From Salinibius halmophilus (GTDB lineage: Bacteria > Pseudomonadota > Gammaproteobacteria > Pseudomonadales > Natronospirillaceae), in NCBI RefSeq assembly GCF_003577475.1, contig NZ_QPEP01000005.1:124001-188000 (forward strand): 64,000 nucleotides of DNA, written 5' to 3'. A model generated the notes under the pieces. It was not told the origin of the DNA. It was given only the letters and a program-made list of their open reading frames with translations, and did no database searches. Position numbers and translations under genes: made by a program. This document shows positions 52,727-62,581 of this stretch, piece after piece (position 1 is the stretch's first letter; each line of letters starts with the position of its first letter).

Positions 52727-54296
52727 GGTAATTAGGACCACCACCCCCTTCAGGCGGTACCCAGCGTATATTCTGACTCGGCTCTTTAATGTCACACGTT
52801 TTGCAATGGATGCAATTCTGTGCGTTGATTTTCAGTTTTCCATCCACGACTTCGTAAACCCCAGCAGGGCAGTAGCGTTGCGCCGGTTCATCGTAAGCTT
52901 TCAGCGTTAACGTTTCGGTTAGAGTGTCATCAATCAGTTGTAGGTGGACTGGCTGGTCTTCTTCATGGTTTGTATTCGATAAATAAACTGAACTTGGCCG
53001 ATCAAAAGCAGTGATGCCATCTGGTTTATCGTATTTAATCGGTGTTACTTCATTCATCGCTTTCAGCACCTGATAGTCGGCCTGGTCATCGCTTAATACT
53101 GGGCCTTTACCAGACAGTAGCGTTTGTTCAAAAAATACATAGCCACTACCAAGCAGGGTGCCAAATTTATGCAACGCTGCGCCGGTGTTCTTCGCTTTTT
53201 CTAGTGCTTGCCCTGCAGGCGATGCAACAAATCTTGCATGGCAGTCGCCACTATTGGCAATAATCGCCTCGGCGGCACAAATGCCGCTGGTTATTGCTGC
53301 ATGAGTGCCCTTAATTTTCAGTGGGTCGAGTGTGCCGGCATCGCAACCTATGAGCATGCCGCCTGGGAAATCCATTTTTGTTAGCCCATGCCAGCCGCTT
53401 TTGTTGATTGCCCGAGCACCATACGCTATGCGCTCACCGCCAGCGAGCAGTGACTTAAACATTGGATGAGTTTTAAAGCGTTGGAACTCCATATACGGGT
53501 CGAGTGTTGGATTGTCGTAATTCAAATCAACGATTAATCCTATGGCTAGTTGCCCGTTTTCTTGATGATAAGCAAAACCACCACCCGAAGCACCATGCTC
53601 GGTAAGAGGCCAACCTAGTGTATGCAGCACCTTGCCTGGTGAATGCTGGTTAGGGTCTAGCTGCCAAAGCTCTTTAAATCCAATGGCAAAATGTTGTGTG
53701 CCTTGGCCAAGCTTAAAGGTTGCCATGGCTTCTTTGCCTAAGTGCCCGCGTGCCCCTTCCGCTAATACAGTATGCTGGGCACGAATAATCAAACCAGGTG
53801 TGTGATCAGCTTTAGCTTCACCATTCTTGTTAATCCCCATATCACCCGTTAGCACGCCACACACTTGCTCATTTTCAATAAACAAACTAGCAGCAGCAAA
53901 GCCGGGGAATACCTCAACACCTTTTGATTCAGCCACTTCAGCCAGATAGCGGCATAAGTTGCCCAAGCTCAGCGTGTGGTAGCCATCATTTTTAGAGGCC
54001 TTAGGTACCAAGGCATGCGGTACCTTGGTAGTGCCCGACGCATTTAGCCAAAGATAATCATCGCTGGTCACTGCTACCCCCAGGGGCGCTGCATCATACT
54101 CTTCAGCTGTTAACAGCGTCTTTAAAGGTGCCAGGTCCACCACAGCACCAGACAAAATATGGCCACCAATTTCGGCAGACTTCTCGACGACGCATACCGA
54201 CAGTTCGCTATTGTTCGCCAAATAAATTGCTGTGGCTAAACCAGCTGGGCCGGCACCAACAATGACAACATCAAATGGCATTTCTTCTCGTTCCAT
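52716..54296 (-). CDS. Electron transfer flavoprotein-ubiquinone oxidoreductase
   Basis: 526-residue membrane-bound flavo-iron-sulfur protein that passes electrons from reduced ETF to ubiquinone. The FAD motif VVIVGAGPAGLATAIYLA is at the N-terminus; AGTLDPLKIKGTHAAITSG and KNTGAALHKFGTLLGSGYVF are in the middle; the [4Fe-4S] cysteines are in RYCPAGVYEV and QNCIHCKTCDIKEPSQNI; GGGGPNYPNM ends the protein. AAAGGTGA precedes the ATG. It points away from etfBA and should be expressed with it. Confidence 0.96.
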   Translation of the reverse strand: MEREEMPFDVVIVGAGPAGLATAIYLANNSELSVCVVEKSAEIGGHILSGAVVDLAPLKTLLTAEEYDAAPLGVAVTSDDYLWLNASGTTKVPHALVPKASKNDGYHTLSLGNLCRYLAEVAESKGVEVFPGFAAASLFIENEQVCGVLTGDMGINKNGEAKADHTPGLIIRAQHTVLAEGARGHLGKEAMATFKLGQGTQHFAIGFKELWQLDPNQHSPGKVLHTLGWPLTEHGASGGGFAYHQENGQLAIGLIVDLNYDNPTLDPYMEFQRFKTHPMFKSLLAGGERIAYGARAINKSGWHGLTKMDFPGGMLIGCDAGTLDPLKIKGTHAAITSGICAAEAIIANSGDCHARFVASPAGQALEKAKNTGAALHKFGTLLGSGYVFFEQTLLSGKGPVLSDDQADYQVLKAMNEVTPIKYDKPDGITAFDRPSSVYLSNTNHEEDQPVHLQLIDDTLTETLTLKAYDEPAQRYCPAGVYEVVDGKLKINAQNCIHCKTCDIKEPSQNIRWVPPEGGGGPNYPNM

Positions 54297-54426
54297 ACGG
54301 TCACCTTTGCCTGTTCTTCTACCCTCACTTATGAGTTTAGCTCAGCATATCTATTCCATCCTTGCAAAAATCAGCGCGAACTACTAAACAAAAAGTACAT
54401 AATCAAGGTAGGCAGAAGGTTGATCT

Positions 54427-55179
54427 ATGAAAGCACTGGTAGCAGTCAAGCGAGTATTGGATTACAACGTAAAACCGCGCATCAAGCCAGATGGCAGCGC
54501 GATGGATCTCGACAACTTAAAGATGTCGATGAATCCGTTTTGTGAAATCGCCGTCGAAGAGGCCATTCGGCTCAAAGAAAAAGGCGTCGTGTCAGAGGTT
54601 GTCGTGGTCACCGTTGGCGATAAAAAATCGGAAGAACAGTTGCGCACCGCACTTGCTTTAGGTGCCGATAGCGCCATTCGCGTCGACAGCGAAGGTGAGC
54701 AAAGTCCGCTGACCATCGCAAAAACTTTAGCAGCGGTAGCACAAAAAGAAGCAGCTGAGCTGGTCATTATGGGTAAACAAGCCATTGATGGCGACAATAA
54801 CCAAACAGGGCAAATGCTCGCAGCACGCTTAGACTGGCCGCAAGCCACGTTTGCATCTGAGGTAAGCATTAATGAAGGCAAAGCGAACGTAGTACGCGAG
54901 ATCGATGGCGGGCTAGAAACGTTAGCTGTGACATTGCCGGCTGTTATTACGACAGATTTGAGATTAAACGAACCAAGGTTCGCCAAATTGCCCGACATTA
55001 TGAAAGCCAAGCGCAAACCATTGGCGGTGCTGAGTTTCGACGAACTCAACATCGAGCCAAGCAATACTGTCATAGTTGAGTCTATCGAACCACCAGCACA
55101 ACGCTCTGGCGGTCGCAAGGTCGCAAGCGTAGATGAGTTAGTGGATGCGTTAAAAAATGAAGCGAAGGTGATCTCATGA
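54427..55179 (+). CDS. etfB: Electron transfer flavoprotein beta subunit
   Basis: 250-residue subunit that binds AMP and receives electrons from acyl-CoA and other dehydrogenases. [57 protein letters not shown] and the recognition loop region [22 protein letters not shown] are classic. Ends in ATGA with etfA. No acyl-CoA dehydrogenase gene is in view, so this ETF is probably the general housekeeping one. Confidence 0.96.
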   Translation: MKALVAVKRVLDYNVKPRIKPDGSAMDLDNLKMSMNPFCEIAVEEAIRLKEKGVVSEVVVVTVGDKKSEEQLRTALALGADSAIRVDSEGEQSPLTIAKTLAAVAQKEAAELVIMGKQAIDGDNNQTGQMLAARLDWPQATFASEVSINEGKANVVREIDGGLETLAVTLPAVITTDLRLNEPRFAKLPDIMKAKRKPLAVLSFDELNIEPSNTVIVESIEPPAQRSGGRKVASVDELVDALKNEAKVIS

Positions 55180-56090
55180 GTGTATTAATCATTGCCGATA
55201 GCCCAAATGAAGCCCTAGCCAAATCGGTTAAACAAACGCTCATGGCGGCCTACAAACTAGGTGGAGAGGTGACAGTCGCCATTAATGCACAAGCAGAGTC
55301 CGAAGCAGTAAAAGCATTAGCAGCCATGGCGAATGTGGCGAATATTTGGTTAGTGCCAGAGGCACGGACGGCGGAGGCCATTGTTGCGACACTTGAAGAT
55401 AAATGTAATGACTTTTGCCATATTCTCGGCCCAGCAACCACCTTTGGTAAAAACGTATTGCCAAGACTCGCCGCGAAGTTGGACAAAGAAATGGTATCAG
55501 ATGTGATAGAAATACTATCCGTCGACCGGTTCAAACGGCCAATATATGCTGGCAACGCCATTGCTACCGTGAAAGTTTCTGGACAGGTCATTGCAACGGT
55601 GCGCCCGACTGCATTTGATGCCTATGACGACACGGGCGATGCGGCATCAGTTGAAACACTGTCTCTAGTGGACACTGGCAAAGCACAGTTTGTCGGTTTA
55701 CAAGCGCCTGAGTCTACACGTCCAGAGCTTACGCAAGCCGATATCGTGGTTTCAGGCGGGCGCGGGGTAGGGTCTGCTGAGAACTTCGCCATCATTGAAG
55801 GGTTAGCTGACAAGCTTGGTGCAGCCGTTGGTGCCTCGCGTGCAGCGGTAGACGCTGGTTATGTACCGAATGACTGGCAAGTCGGACAAACAGGTAAGGT
55901 CGTTGCACCAGACCTGTATGTCGCGGTCGGTATTAGTGGTGCCATCCAGCACCTAGCTGGCATGAAGGGCTCCAAAACAATTGTTGCGATAAATAAAGAT
56001 GAAGAAGCGCCGATTTTTGAAGTAGCTGACTTTGGACTCGTGGCTGATTTGTTTCAAGCCGTTCCCGAGCTGTCAGACAAGGTAAAATAA
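55176..56090 (+). CDS. etfA: Electron transfer flavoprotein alpha subunit
   Basis: 304-residue FAD-binding subunit. N-terminal [18 protein letters not shown], then [21 protein letters not shown], and the FAD domain [66 protein letters not shown] and [20 protein letters not shown]. Forms the alpha-beta ETF with the preceding gene and hands electrons to the ETF-QO encoded divergently. Confidence 0.97.
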   Translation: MSVLIIADSPNEALAKSVKQTLMAAYKLGGEVTVAINAQAESEAVKALAAMANVANIWLVPEARTAEAIVATLEDKCNDFCHILGPATTFGKNVLPRLAAKLDKEMVSDVIEILSVDRFKRPIYAGNAIATVKVSGQVIATVRPTAFDAYDDTGDAASVETLSLVDTGKAQFVGLQAPESTRPELTQADIVVSGGRGVGSAENFAIIEGLADKLGAAVGASRAAVDAGYVPNDWQVGQTGKVVAPDLYVAVGISGAIQHLAGMKGSKTIVAINKDEEAPIFEVADFGLVADLFQAVPELSDKVK

Positions 56091-56101
56091 TCTGCTAAAT
56101 G

Positions 56102-56130
56102 AAAAAAAGGGCCATGCGGCCCTTTTTTTT
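56102..56130. terminator. Two-way terminator between etfA and the PstS-OmpA gene
   Basis: Stem AAAAAAAGGGCC / GGCCCTTTTTTT with loop ATGC. A and T runs on both sides make it work in both directions; it touches the stop codon of the convergent gene. Confidence 0.9.
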
Positions 56131-57496
56131 ACTCTTTAATCCACACTTCAACTCGGTTATTGCGATCACTTGCTGGCCCTTGGGCGACGGGGTTTAGGGA
56201 ACCATAACCGGTAATTGCTTTGGCTCGAATGCCGTATTCACGCAAGGCTTTGCGCACCGCTAGTGTGCGAACCTCACTAATCAGAATTGCTCTCGATTCA
56301 TCACCAATCGCATCAGAAAAGCCAAACAGCATAAGCTCTCGGTCTTGGTTTTCGGGTTTTTGCATAAATTCAGCAACGCGGCGCAAATCTACCAAGGCTT
56401 TGTTGTCGAGTTGGCGCTCTTCGCCAACAAAGCGAAAGTTTACTGATAAACGTTCAGCACGACCGACTAGGCGGCGATAGCCATCTGGCATATCGGAAAA
56501 TACAGGCTGAGGTAACTTGATGATATTTTGTGAAACAAAGCCAACGCGCTCAACAACATCCTGACCGGCTTGGGAAGCGGCAAACTCAAGGAACTCTGAA
56601 ACGTGTGGATTGTTACGTTCGGTTGTATAAAGGTAGAGGCGACGCGAAAGTGGGTAATCCTCTGCCGCGATCAAGATACGCTCTGGGCTCATGGCAATTG
56701 TGCCGATATCTTTTACAGCCAATGCCTTGGCTTGCCCAACCGTGGCTACCGCCGTGAACCCAATGGAACCAGGCAGGCTCGCCACTTGCTGGCTGAGTAC
56801 CTCGTTAGACTCATAGCGCTGGGCCTGCTCAGACAATTCGTATCCACGGTCTAACACCATGCTTTCAAAGCTGTCATAAGTACCAGAGTTACCATCACGC
56901 GCATGAATGCTAACCGGTAAATTTGGTAATTGATATTCTGGAAAGTTGTCTTGTAGGTCGCGCCAGTTGTTAATTTCGCCAGAAAACAACTTGCCCAGCA
57001 CATCAACATCAATGTAATCCATCGGCAAGCTTGGATGTACAACAATCGCTAGTCCATCAATGCCCACAACGTGCTCTGACCGCGAACCAGTCATATCAAA
57101 CTCAGGAAACTTAGCCGCTTCCGTTGACTTGATAGGTCGCGACGCTGCAGCAATATCTATCTCGTTGTTGGCTAAACCAACGAAGCCAGTGCTTGAACCA
57201 TGTGCTGCAATATGGGCACGCACCACAGAGCCATTGCGAGTCGTACCGGTTACAAACACCTCATTTTCGATGCCAGAAGGTTGAATGCGCAGGTTTTCAA
57301 TGCCTTTTGCCTTCATATATTCTACCATCATGTTTGGTAGCAGGTCGGCGCCTAGCGTATTAGAGCCGGCCAACTTTAAAATAGTGCCATCACGGCTCGT
57401 GGCAAGTGTTTGCTCAATTGGCGAAATTGCAGCGATGGCGGATGTGCTATATAACAATGAAATTATCGTAATAAATCGTAAAATGGTGGCGCGCAT
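56129..57496 (-). CDS. Phosphate-binding-protein-like domain fused to an OmpA domain
   Basis: 455 residues. A signal peptide (1-22) is followed by a PstS-like periplasmic binding domain (about 37-325): LKLAGSNTLGADLLPNMMVEYM, DIAAASRPIKSTEAA, GKLFSGEINNWRDL and the anion-loop ARDGNSGTYDSFESMVL. From about 345 an OmpA C-terminal domain begins (LSVNFRFVGEERQLDNKALVDL, LMLFGFSDAIGDE, GYGSLNPVA, ending NNRVEVWIKE), which binds peptidoglycan. It should be a periplasmic protein tethered to the cell wall that binds phosphate or a similar anion. No pst transporter genes are adjacent. GAGGGG precedes the ATG. Confidence 0.85.
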   Translation of the reverse strand: MRATILRFITIISLLYSTSAIAAISPIEQTLATSRDGTILKLAGSNTLGADLLPNMMVEYMKAKGIENLRIQPSGIENEVFVTGTTRNGSVVRAHIAAHGSSTGFVGLANNEIDIAAASRPIKSTEAAKFPEFDMTGSRSEHVVGIDGLAIVVHPSLPMDYIDVDVLGKLFSGEINNWRDLQDNFPEYQLPNLPVSIHARDGNSGTYDSFESMVLDRGYELSEQAQRYESNEVLSQQVASLPGSIGFTAVATVGQAKALAVKDIGTIAMSPERILIAAEDYPLSRRLYLYTTERNNPHVSEFLEFAASQAGQDVVERVGFVSQNIIKLPQPVFSDMPDGYRRLVGRAERLSVNFRFVGEERQLDNKALVDLRRVAEFMQKPENQDRELMLFGFSDAIGDESRAILISEVRTLAVRKALREYGIRAKAITGYGSLNPVAQGPASDRNNRVEVWIKE

Positions 57497-57661
57497 AACT
57501 ACCCCTCAGATCAGTTTGCGCGAAGTTTAGATGGCCTTTGTTACAAAGATGTTTCGGCCTCACGAAAAAGAAATATAAATGCAATGATACGGTCACATTT
57601 CAAGCAAAAGTGGCGCTAGCCCACCTATCATGCAGACAATCATAGATGGAGCGTCAACCAA

Positions 57662-59425
57662 ATGGCTTGGTTTTTTGCACAAGATGACAAGGTAATGCGT
57701 GAAAGGCAGTGGATTGAGCGCATCGATAGTGAAATGTCGTCACGCTCGCAAGCTGGTGCGTTTAGTTTTGTATTAATTTTATTGGTTTCTGGTTTCTTTC
57801 ACGAGCAAAGTTATCGCGAGAACTTACTCATTCTGGTCTTCGGCTCATTGTTGCTCGTATTAGGTGCGGCAAGGGTCTATTGGACTTGGCAGTTTGAAAG
57901 CCTGCATGGGCGAGGGGCGACCTATTGGCGCGACCGATTCTTTTTACTGACGCTCGTTAATGCTGCCACGTGGAATCTATATGTCATTCTCACTCTGCTG
58001 ACCACAGAGCTGACACTTTCTGTTGTACTGATATTAGTTTACCAAGCTGCGATCGCCGGTGGTGCGGCCATGCTGTACTCGCCATTCCCTAAATTTGGCC
58101 GAATTTACATTTCCTTACTACTGCTACCGCCAGCACTTACCTTGCTAACCTGGTGGAATGAAGAGGGGATCGCGCTAGCGGGGCTTTACTTACTACTGTT
58201 TGGTTATCTTATGCGAGAGTATAAGGTGATGACCGATAGCTTTTGGCGCAACTCGATAGAAAAGTTCAAGATGAAAGCTGAAATTGGTTTGCTCAAGAAT
58301 GAAACCATTCAACGCGATCACCGGCAAAACTTGTCTAACCAGCTCGTTAAGGGCCTAGTGAGGATGATTTCCACCCCGTTGACTGGTTTGCTAGGGTTTA
58401 TTTCATTGATAGAAAAGTCACCAAATGGTTCAGATCAAACGCAGTTGATTGCATTAGCGAGTCGATCAGGCCAATCATTAATAGATTTGTTATCCGACAT
58501 TGAAGCCTATTCGGCGCTGCGCAACCAATCTCTGAAAATGCACCGAGCACCTTTTAACTTAAGTCGTTTGATTGAGGGCGTTATGGAATCGGCAGGCCCT
58601 GAGGCGCACAATAAGGAGGTGGAGCTGAGTTATTTGCACGACTTTGATGTACCCGAGCGATTAGTGGGTGATGGCCCTCACTTGAGCACCATCTTATCCA
58701 ACTTTTTATCGATGGCGATTCAATCTTGTCGCCCGGGTGAGCTCAGCGTAAAAGTTTCTAGTTTTGAACGGTCAGATTCACCTCATTTGCGGATTACCAT
58801 GCGTGTACCGCATGACCCAGAAGAAGGATTAGAACAAGAAATCATTCAAGCGCGCCAACAAATTGCTGCTAATAGTGGTGATGAAGAGCTTGCCATGCGG
58901 AACCTCAGCTTAACGGTTAGCTTGCGCTTGTTGACCTTGATGGGCGGTGATGTTGATATTCGTAACCGCGATGAAGACTTGCTAGAGCTAGTATTGGTAA
59001 TGCCATATGAACTGAGCAGCCAACAAGATAAAAGCTTCAAACCATCGCGACAATTGCATGGCCACAAAGTTGCATTAGTGGGTTTACCGCCAAAAGGAAG
59101 TAAAGCTTTGCGAAATGAGTTGCAAAGTTGGCAGCTAGACGTTGATTGTCTGGAGACGATCGAGCAAATTCGACCTAATCGAGGTTACGATTTTGTTTTG
59201 TTAAACTTCCCTGTGTCTGAACATTCCGAGGAATTGCAGCAACGTTATGAGGAAGCCTTCACAAAATCTGAGCAAGAAGGATGGCAACTTCTAGCGTATT
59301 GTAGTTTTGTGCATCAGCAGCACTTCAGTGAGCGCTGCCCGCAATTAAAAACTGTGCCAAAACCCGTGTCGCGTCGATTGCTGCATTCAGCATTGCTTTC
59401 TGCGCTAGAAGAAAATGAAAACTAG
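57662..59425 (+). CDS. Degenerate membrane histidine kinase-like protein
   Basis: 587 residues: about six membrane helices in residues 30-195, a coiled linker, a HisKA-like region, an HATPase-like region and a C-terminal receiver-like domain. Where a kinase has SHE(L/I)RTPL the chain reads MISTPLTGLLGF (about 235-246): the phospho-accepting histidine is gone. The N box keeps one Asn (ILSNFLSMAIQS), the G boxes are not recognisable, and the receiver-like end (FVLLNFPVSEHS) lacks the phospho-acceptor aspartate. It is probably a non-catalytic signalling or scaffold protein. It lies 20 bases before gspE. Confidence 0.75.
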   Translation: MAWFFAQDDKVMRERQWIERIDSEMSSRSQAGAFSFVLILLVSGFFHEQSYRENLLILVFGSLLLVLGAARVYWTWQFESLHGRGATYWRDRFFLLTLVNAATWNLYVILTLLTTELTLSVVLILVYQAAIAGGAAMLYSPFPKFGRIYISLLLLPPALTLLTWWNEEGIALAGLYLLLFGYLMREYKVMTDSFWRNSIEKFKMKAEIGLLKNETIQRDHRQNLSNQLVKGLVRMISTPLTGLLGFISLIEKSPNGSDQTQLIALASRSGQSLIDLLSDIEAYSALRNQSLKMHRAPFNLSRLIEGVMESAGPEAHNKEVELSYLHDFDVPERLVGDGPHLSTILSNFLSMAIQSCRPGELSVKVSSFERSDSPHLRITMRVPHDPEEGLEQEIIQARQQIAANSGDEELAMRNLSLTVSLRLLTLMGGDVDIRNRDEDLLELVLVMPYELSSQQDKSFKPSRQLHGHKVALVGLPPKGSKALRNELQSWQLDVDCLETIEQIRPNRGYDFVLLNFPVSEHSEELQQRYEEAFTKSEQEGWQLLAYCSFVHQQHFSERCPQLKTVPKPVSRRLLHSALLSALEENEN

Positions 59426-59445
59426 GAAAACGGCGAGTAGTAATA

Positions 59446-60942
59446 ATGACCGAAACCACAGTGCAATCGAACCAACATTTTGAACTTTCGTTTTCCTATG
59501 CAAGGCGTAACCAAGTGGTCGTTGAAGGTATTACAGATGGTCGAATCCAGCTAGCCTGCACTGCCCAAACACCAATACACGCGATTTTAGAATGCCAACG
59601 CTTAAGTGGCATGACAGCAAATGTGAATCGCTTAGCGAATGAAGCGTTCGACCAGCTGCTCAACGAGCGCTATGCCAATCGTGGTTCGGAAACCATGCAA
59701 GCGGTGGAAGGCATTGGCGATGACTTAGACCTTGGCTCAATTGCCGATGCGGTGTCAAACACAGAAGACTTGCTTGAGCAAGAAGATGATGCGCCCATTA
59801 TTCGATTAATTAACGCCATTTTATCAGAAGCGATCAAAGAACAAGCCTCGGATATTCATATTGAAACCTATGAGCGCCAATTGTTAGTGCGCTTTCGTGT
59901 TGATGGCGTGCTGCGCGAGGTATTGCAACCAAGGCGAGCATTGGCTCCTTTGTTGATCTCTCGTATTAAGGTGATGGCAAAACTGGATATTGCTGAAAAG
60001 CGCGTGCCGCAAGATGGTCGCATTCCATTGCGTGTAGCGGGTAGGGAAGTAGATGTGCGGGTATCAACCCTGCCATCAAACCATGGTGAACGCGTGGTAA
60101 TGCGCTTGTTGGATAAACAAAGCAGCAAGCTCGATCTAGCGCAACTTGGGTTAGCTCAGGACGATCTAGCACGACTTCGCACCATGATTTCACGCCCACA
60201 CGGGATTATCCTCATTACCGGCCCAACGGGTTCTGGTAAAACCACCACATTGTATGGCGCCTTAGGCGAGCTGAACGACCAAACACGCAACATTTTGACC
60301 GTCGAAGATCCTATTGAGTACAGCATTCCAGGCATTGGCCAAACACAGGTCAACACCAAGGTGGAAATGACCTTTGCGAAAGGCTTGCGTGCGATATTGC
60401 GCCAAGACCCAGACGTGGTAATGATTGGTGAAATTCGTGACCGCGAGACTGTAGAAATTGCCGTGCAGGCATCGCTTACCGGTCACTTGGTGCTATCGAC
60501 GATTCACACGAACAGTGCCGTGGGTGCGATTACCCGCCTGCAAGATATGGGCATTGAACCCTTCTTGCTGTCTTCAAGCCTAGTTGGCGTGTTAGCTCAG
60601 CGCTTAGTGCGAACCCTTTGCCCATCGTGTAAAGAAGGCAAGCCTGCAACGGCCATTGAATGTAATCATTTAGCCGTTGACCCGAACAGCCCACCTACGA
60701 TTTATCACCCAACCGGTTGCGAAGATTGCAATCATACCGGTTATCGCGGCCGAATGGGCTTGTACGAACTCGTCGTAGTTGACGATGAAATGCGCCAGCT
60801 TATTCACGATAATGCCGGTGAGCTTAAAATGAATGAGTCGGCTCGCCGTCAAACACCGTCTATTTCACAAGATGGTTATAACAAGGTGCTTGCAGGTATT
60901 ACCACGCTAGAAGAAGTTCTACGCGTAGCGCGGAGTCAATAA
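59446..60942 (+). CDS. gspE: Type II secretion ATPase GspE
   Basis: 498-residue cytoplasmic ATPase that powers pseudopilus assembly. N1 domain (about 1-105), N2/core with EQASDIHIETYERQLLVRFRVDG, RVPQDGRIPL, Walker A GPTGSGKTTTLYGAL, Asp box LTVEDPIEY, Walker B DVVMIGEIRD, His box HLVLSTIHTNSA, and the zinc tetracysteine LCPSCKEG...GCEDCNHTG that marks GspE/PilB. A glutamate-rich acidic insert (LEQEDDAP) follows the N1 domain. First gsp gene of the run, with gspF two bases on. gspC and gspD are not upstream. Confidence 0.95.
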   Translation: MTETTVQSNQHFELSFSYARRNQVVVEGITDGRIQLACTAQTPIHAILECQRLSGMTANVNRLANEAFDQLLNERYANRGSETMQAVEGIGDDLDLGSIADAVSNTEDLLEQEDDAPIIRLINAILSEAIKEQASDIHIETYERQLLVRFRVDGVLREVLQPRRALAPLLISRIKVMAKLDIAEKRVPQDGRIPLRVAGREVDVRVSTLPSNHGERVVMRLLDKQSSKLDLAQLGLAQDDLARLRTMISRPHGIILITGPTGSGKTTTLYGALGELNDQTRNILTVEDPIEYSIPGIGQTQVNTKVEMTFAKGLRAILRQDPDVVMIGEIRDRETVEIAVQASLTGHLVLSTIHTNSAVGAITRLQDMGIEPFLLSSSLVGVLAQRLVRTLCPSCKEGKPATAIECNHLAVDPNSPPTIYHPTGCEDCNHTGYRGRMGLYELVVVDDEMRQLIHDNAGELKMNESARRQTPSISQDGYNKVLAGITTLEEVLRVARSQ

Positions 60943-60944
60943 CC

Positions 60945-62153
60945 ATGGCAGCGTTTAACTATGTAGCCGTAGATAGCAAAGGCAAAGCCAAAAAGGGCGT
61001 ATTAGAAGCCGATAGCCCACGTCAAGTTCGCCAGATGCTGCGCGAAAAGGGATTGCTGCCAACCGATGTTGAGCAAGCCAAAGAAAAGTCCAGCAGCTCT
61101 GGCTTAAGCTTGTTCACGCCCACACTTAAAGTGGCACAGTTGTCCTTGATTACTCGCCAGCTATCAACATTGGTGATGTCGGGCTTACCACTTGAAGAGT
61201 GCTTAAATGCTGCAGCAGAGCAGGCGGAATCGGCGCGTATTCGTTCGATGCTTATGGCAGTGCGCTCGAAATTATTAGAGGGTTACACCTTAGCTGACAG
61301 CCTAGCTAATTTCCCTCGTGCTTTTCCGAAGCTGTATCGCTCAACTGTTTCTGCAGGTGAACAGTCTGGTAACCTTGGTTTAGTGCTGGATCAGCTAGCG
61401 GACTATGTAGAAAGCCAAAACGAAACCCGCAGTAAAATCCAAAATGCCTCGATTTATCCGGCAATTTTGCTTACCGCCGCCATTGGTGTATTGGTGTTTT
61501 TGCTTACCACCATTATTCCTAAACTTACAACTTCTCTGTCTTCCAGTGGTCGTGAGTTACCGGCGGCGACCCAGTTTGTATTGGCGGTATCGGGGTTTTT
61601 GACCAATTGGTGGTGGGCATTACTTATTGGGATTTTTGCGGCTGTTGTCTCATTTTGGCTTTGGAATCGAGCTGAAAGTCGCCGGTTTAAAACCCATCGG
61701 TTGCTACTTAAGCTGCCATTAATCGGCAAAATGGCAAAAGGATTTAATACATCACGCTACGCATCAACGCTGGCTATTCTAACCTCCAGTGGTGTGCCAC
61801 TCGTTGATGCGATGCGGATTGCCGAAGAAGTGATTGAAAATTTACCGATTCAAAAAGCGATGCATGAAGCTGCACGTAAAGTGAGTGAGGGTGGCAGTTT
61901 ATCCATTGCTTTGAAAGAAAGTGGTTATATGCCACCGATGATGGTTCATATGGTTGCCTCTGGCGAGCGCAGTGGTGAGGTGGATGCAATGTTGGCACGC
62001 GTGGCCGATTCGCAAGAGCGCAGCCTAAAAGATTTAATTGGTGTATTAGTAAGCTTGTTTGAGCCGGCCATGATGGTCATTATGGGCGGCATGGTGATGT
62101 TGATTGTGTCTGCGGTCATTATGCCTATCATGCAAGCATCACAAGTTGGATAA
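60945..62153 (+). CDS. gspF: Type II secretion inner-membrane protein GspF
   Basis: 402-residue platform protein with two homologous cytoplasmic helical domains and three membrane helices (about 170-195, 222-242, 370-395). AFNYVAVDSKGKAKKGVLEADSPRQVRQMLREKGL is the start; LPLEECLNAAAEQ, VSAGEQSGNLGLVLDQLADY and MVASGERSGEVDAMLARVAD are the repeated signature blocks. Works with GspE in pseudopilin extraction. Confidence 0.95.
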   Translation: MAAFNYVAVDSKGKAKKGVLEADSPRQVRQMLREKGLLPTDVEQAKEKSSSSGLSLFTPTLKVAQLSLITRQLSTLVMSGLPLEECLNAAAEQAESARIRSMLMAVRSKLLEGYTLADSLANFPRAFPKLYRSTVSAGEQSGNLGLVLDQLADYVESQNETRSKIQNASIYPAILLTAAIGVLVFLLTTIIPKLTTSLSSSGRELPAATQFVLAVSGFLTNWWWALLIGIFAAVVSFWLWNRAESRRFKTHRLLLKLPLIGKMAKGFNTSRYASTLAILTSSGVPLVDAMRIAEEVIENLPIQKAMHEAARKVSEGGSLSIALKESGYMPPMMVHMVASGERSGEVDAMLARVADSQERSLKDLIGVLVSLFEPAMMVIMGGMVMLIVSAVIMPIMQASQVG

Positions 62154-62179
62154 AAGAAAACATTTGGAGAAGTAACCCA

Positions 62180-62581
62180 ATGCGAATGCAAAAAGGCTTT
62201 ACCCTAATTGAACTATTAGTGGTGCTGGTGATTTTGGCAATGTTAGCAGGCGTGGTAGTTGCCAACTTTGCTGGCGAAGACTACAAAGCAGCGCAAAAAA
62301 TTGTACAGAGTGATTTTAGTACGATTGAAGGCAGCTTGAAGCGTTTCCGCCTCGATGTGAAGCGTTATCCTAATACCAATGAAGGGTTAGAAGCCTTGGT
62401 CAACAACCCTGGCATCAACAACTGGGGTGGTCCTTATCTGGATCAGCTGCCAACTGACCCTTGGAACAATGCCTACGACTACGAGTTAAATGGCAACAAC
62501 TTCCGAATTATTTCATATGGCGTAGACGGTGAAGTAGGCGGCGAAGAAGAAAACGCTGACCTATTTAGCGACGCACAATGA
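62180..62581 (+). CDS. gspG: Type II secretion major pseudopilin GspG
   Basis: 133 residues. The prepilin leader MRMQKG is cut before FTLIELLVVLVILAMLAGVVV by prepilin peptidase. KYPNTNEGLEALVNNPGINNWGGPYLDQLPTDPWNNAYDYEL is the GspG-specific calcium-binding C-terminal fold. Main subunit of the secretion pseudopilus. GGAGAAG precedes the ATG; the stop overlaps gspH as ATGA. Confidence 0.96.
   Translation: MRMQKGFTLIELLVVLVILAMLAGVVVANFAGEDYKAAQKIVQSDFSTIEGSLKRFRLDVKRYPNTNEGLEALVNNPGINNWGGPYLDQLPTDPWNNAYDYELNGNNFRIISYGVDGEVGGEEENADLFSDAQ

Noticed and set aside
54462..55118. A 218-codon minus-strand open frame inside etfB.
   Set aside because: It mirrors the etfB codon pattern; composition is Ser/Thr/Ala-rich without any domain, and etfB is firmly identified.
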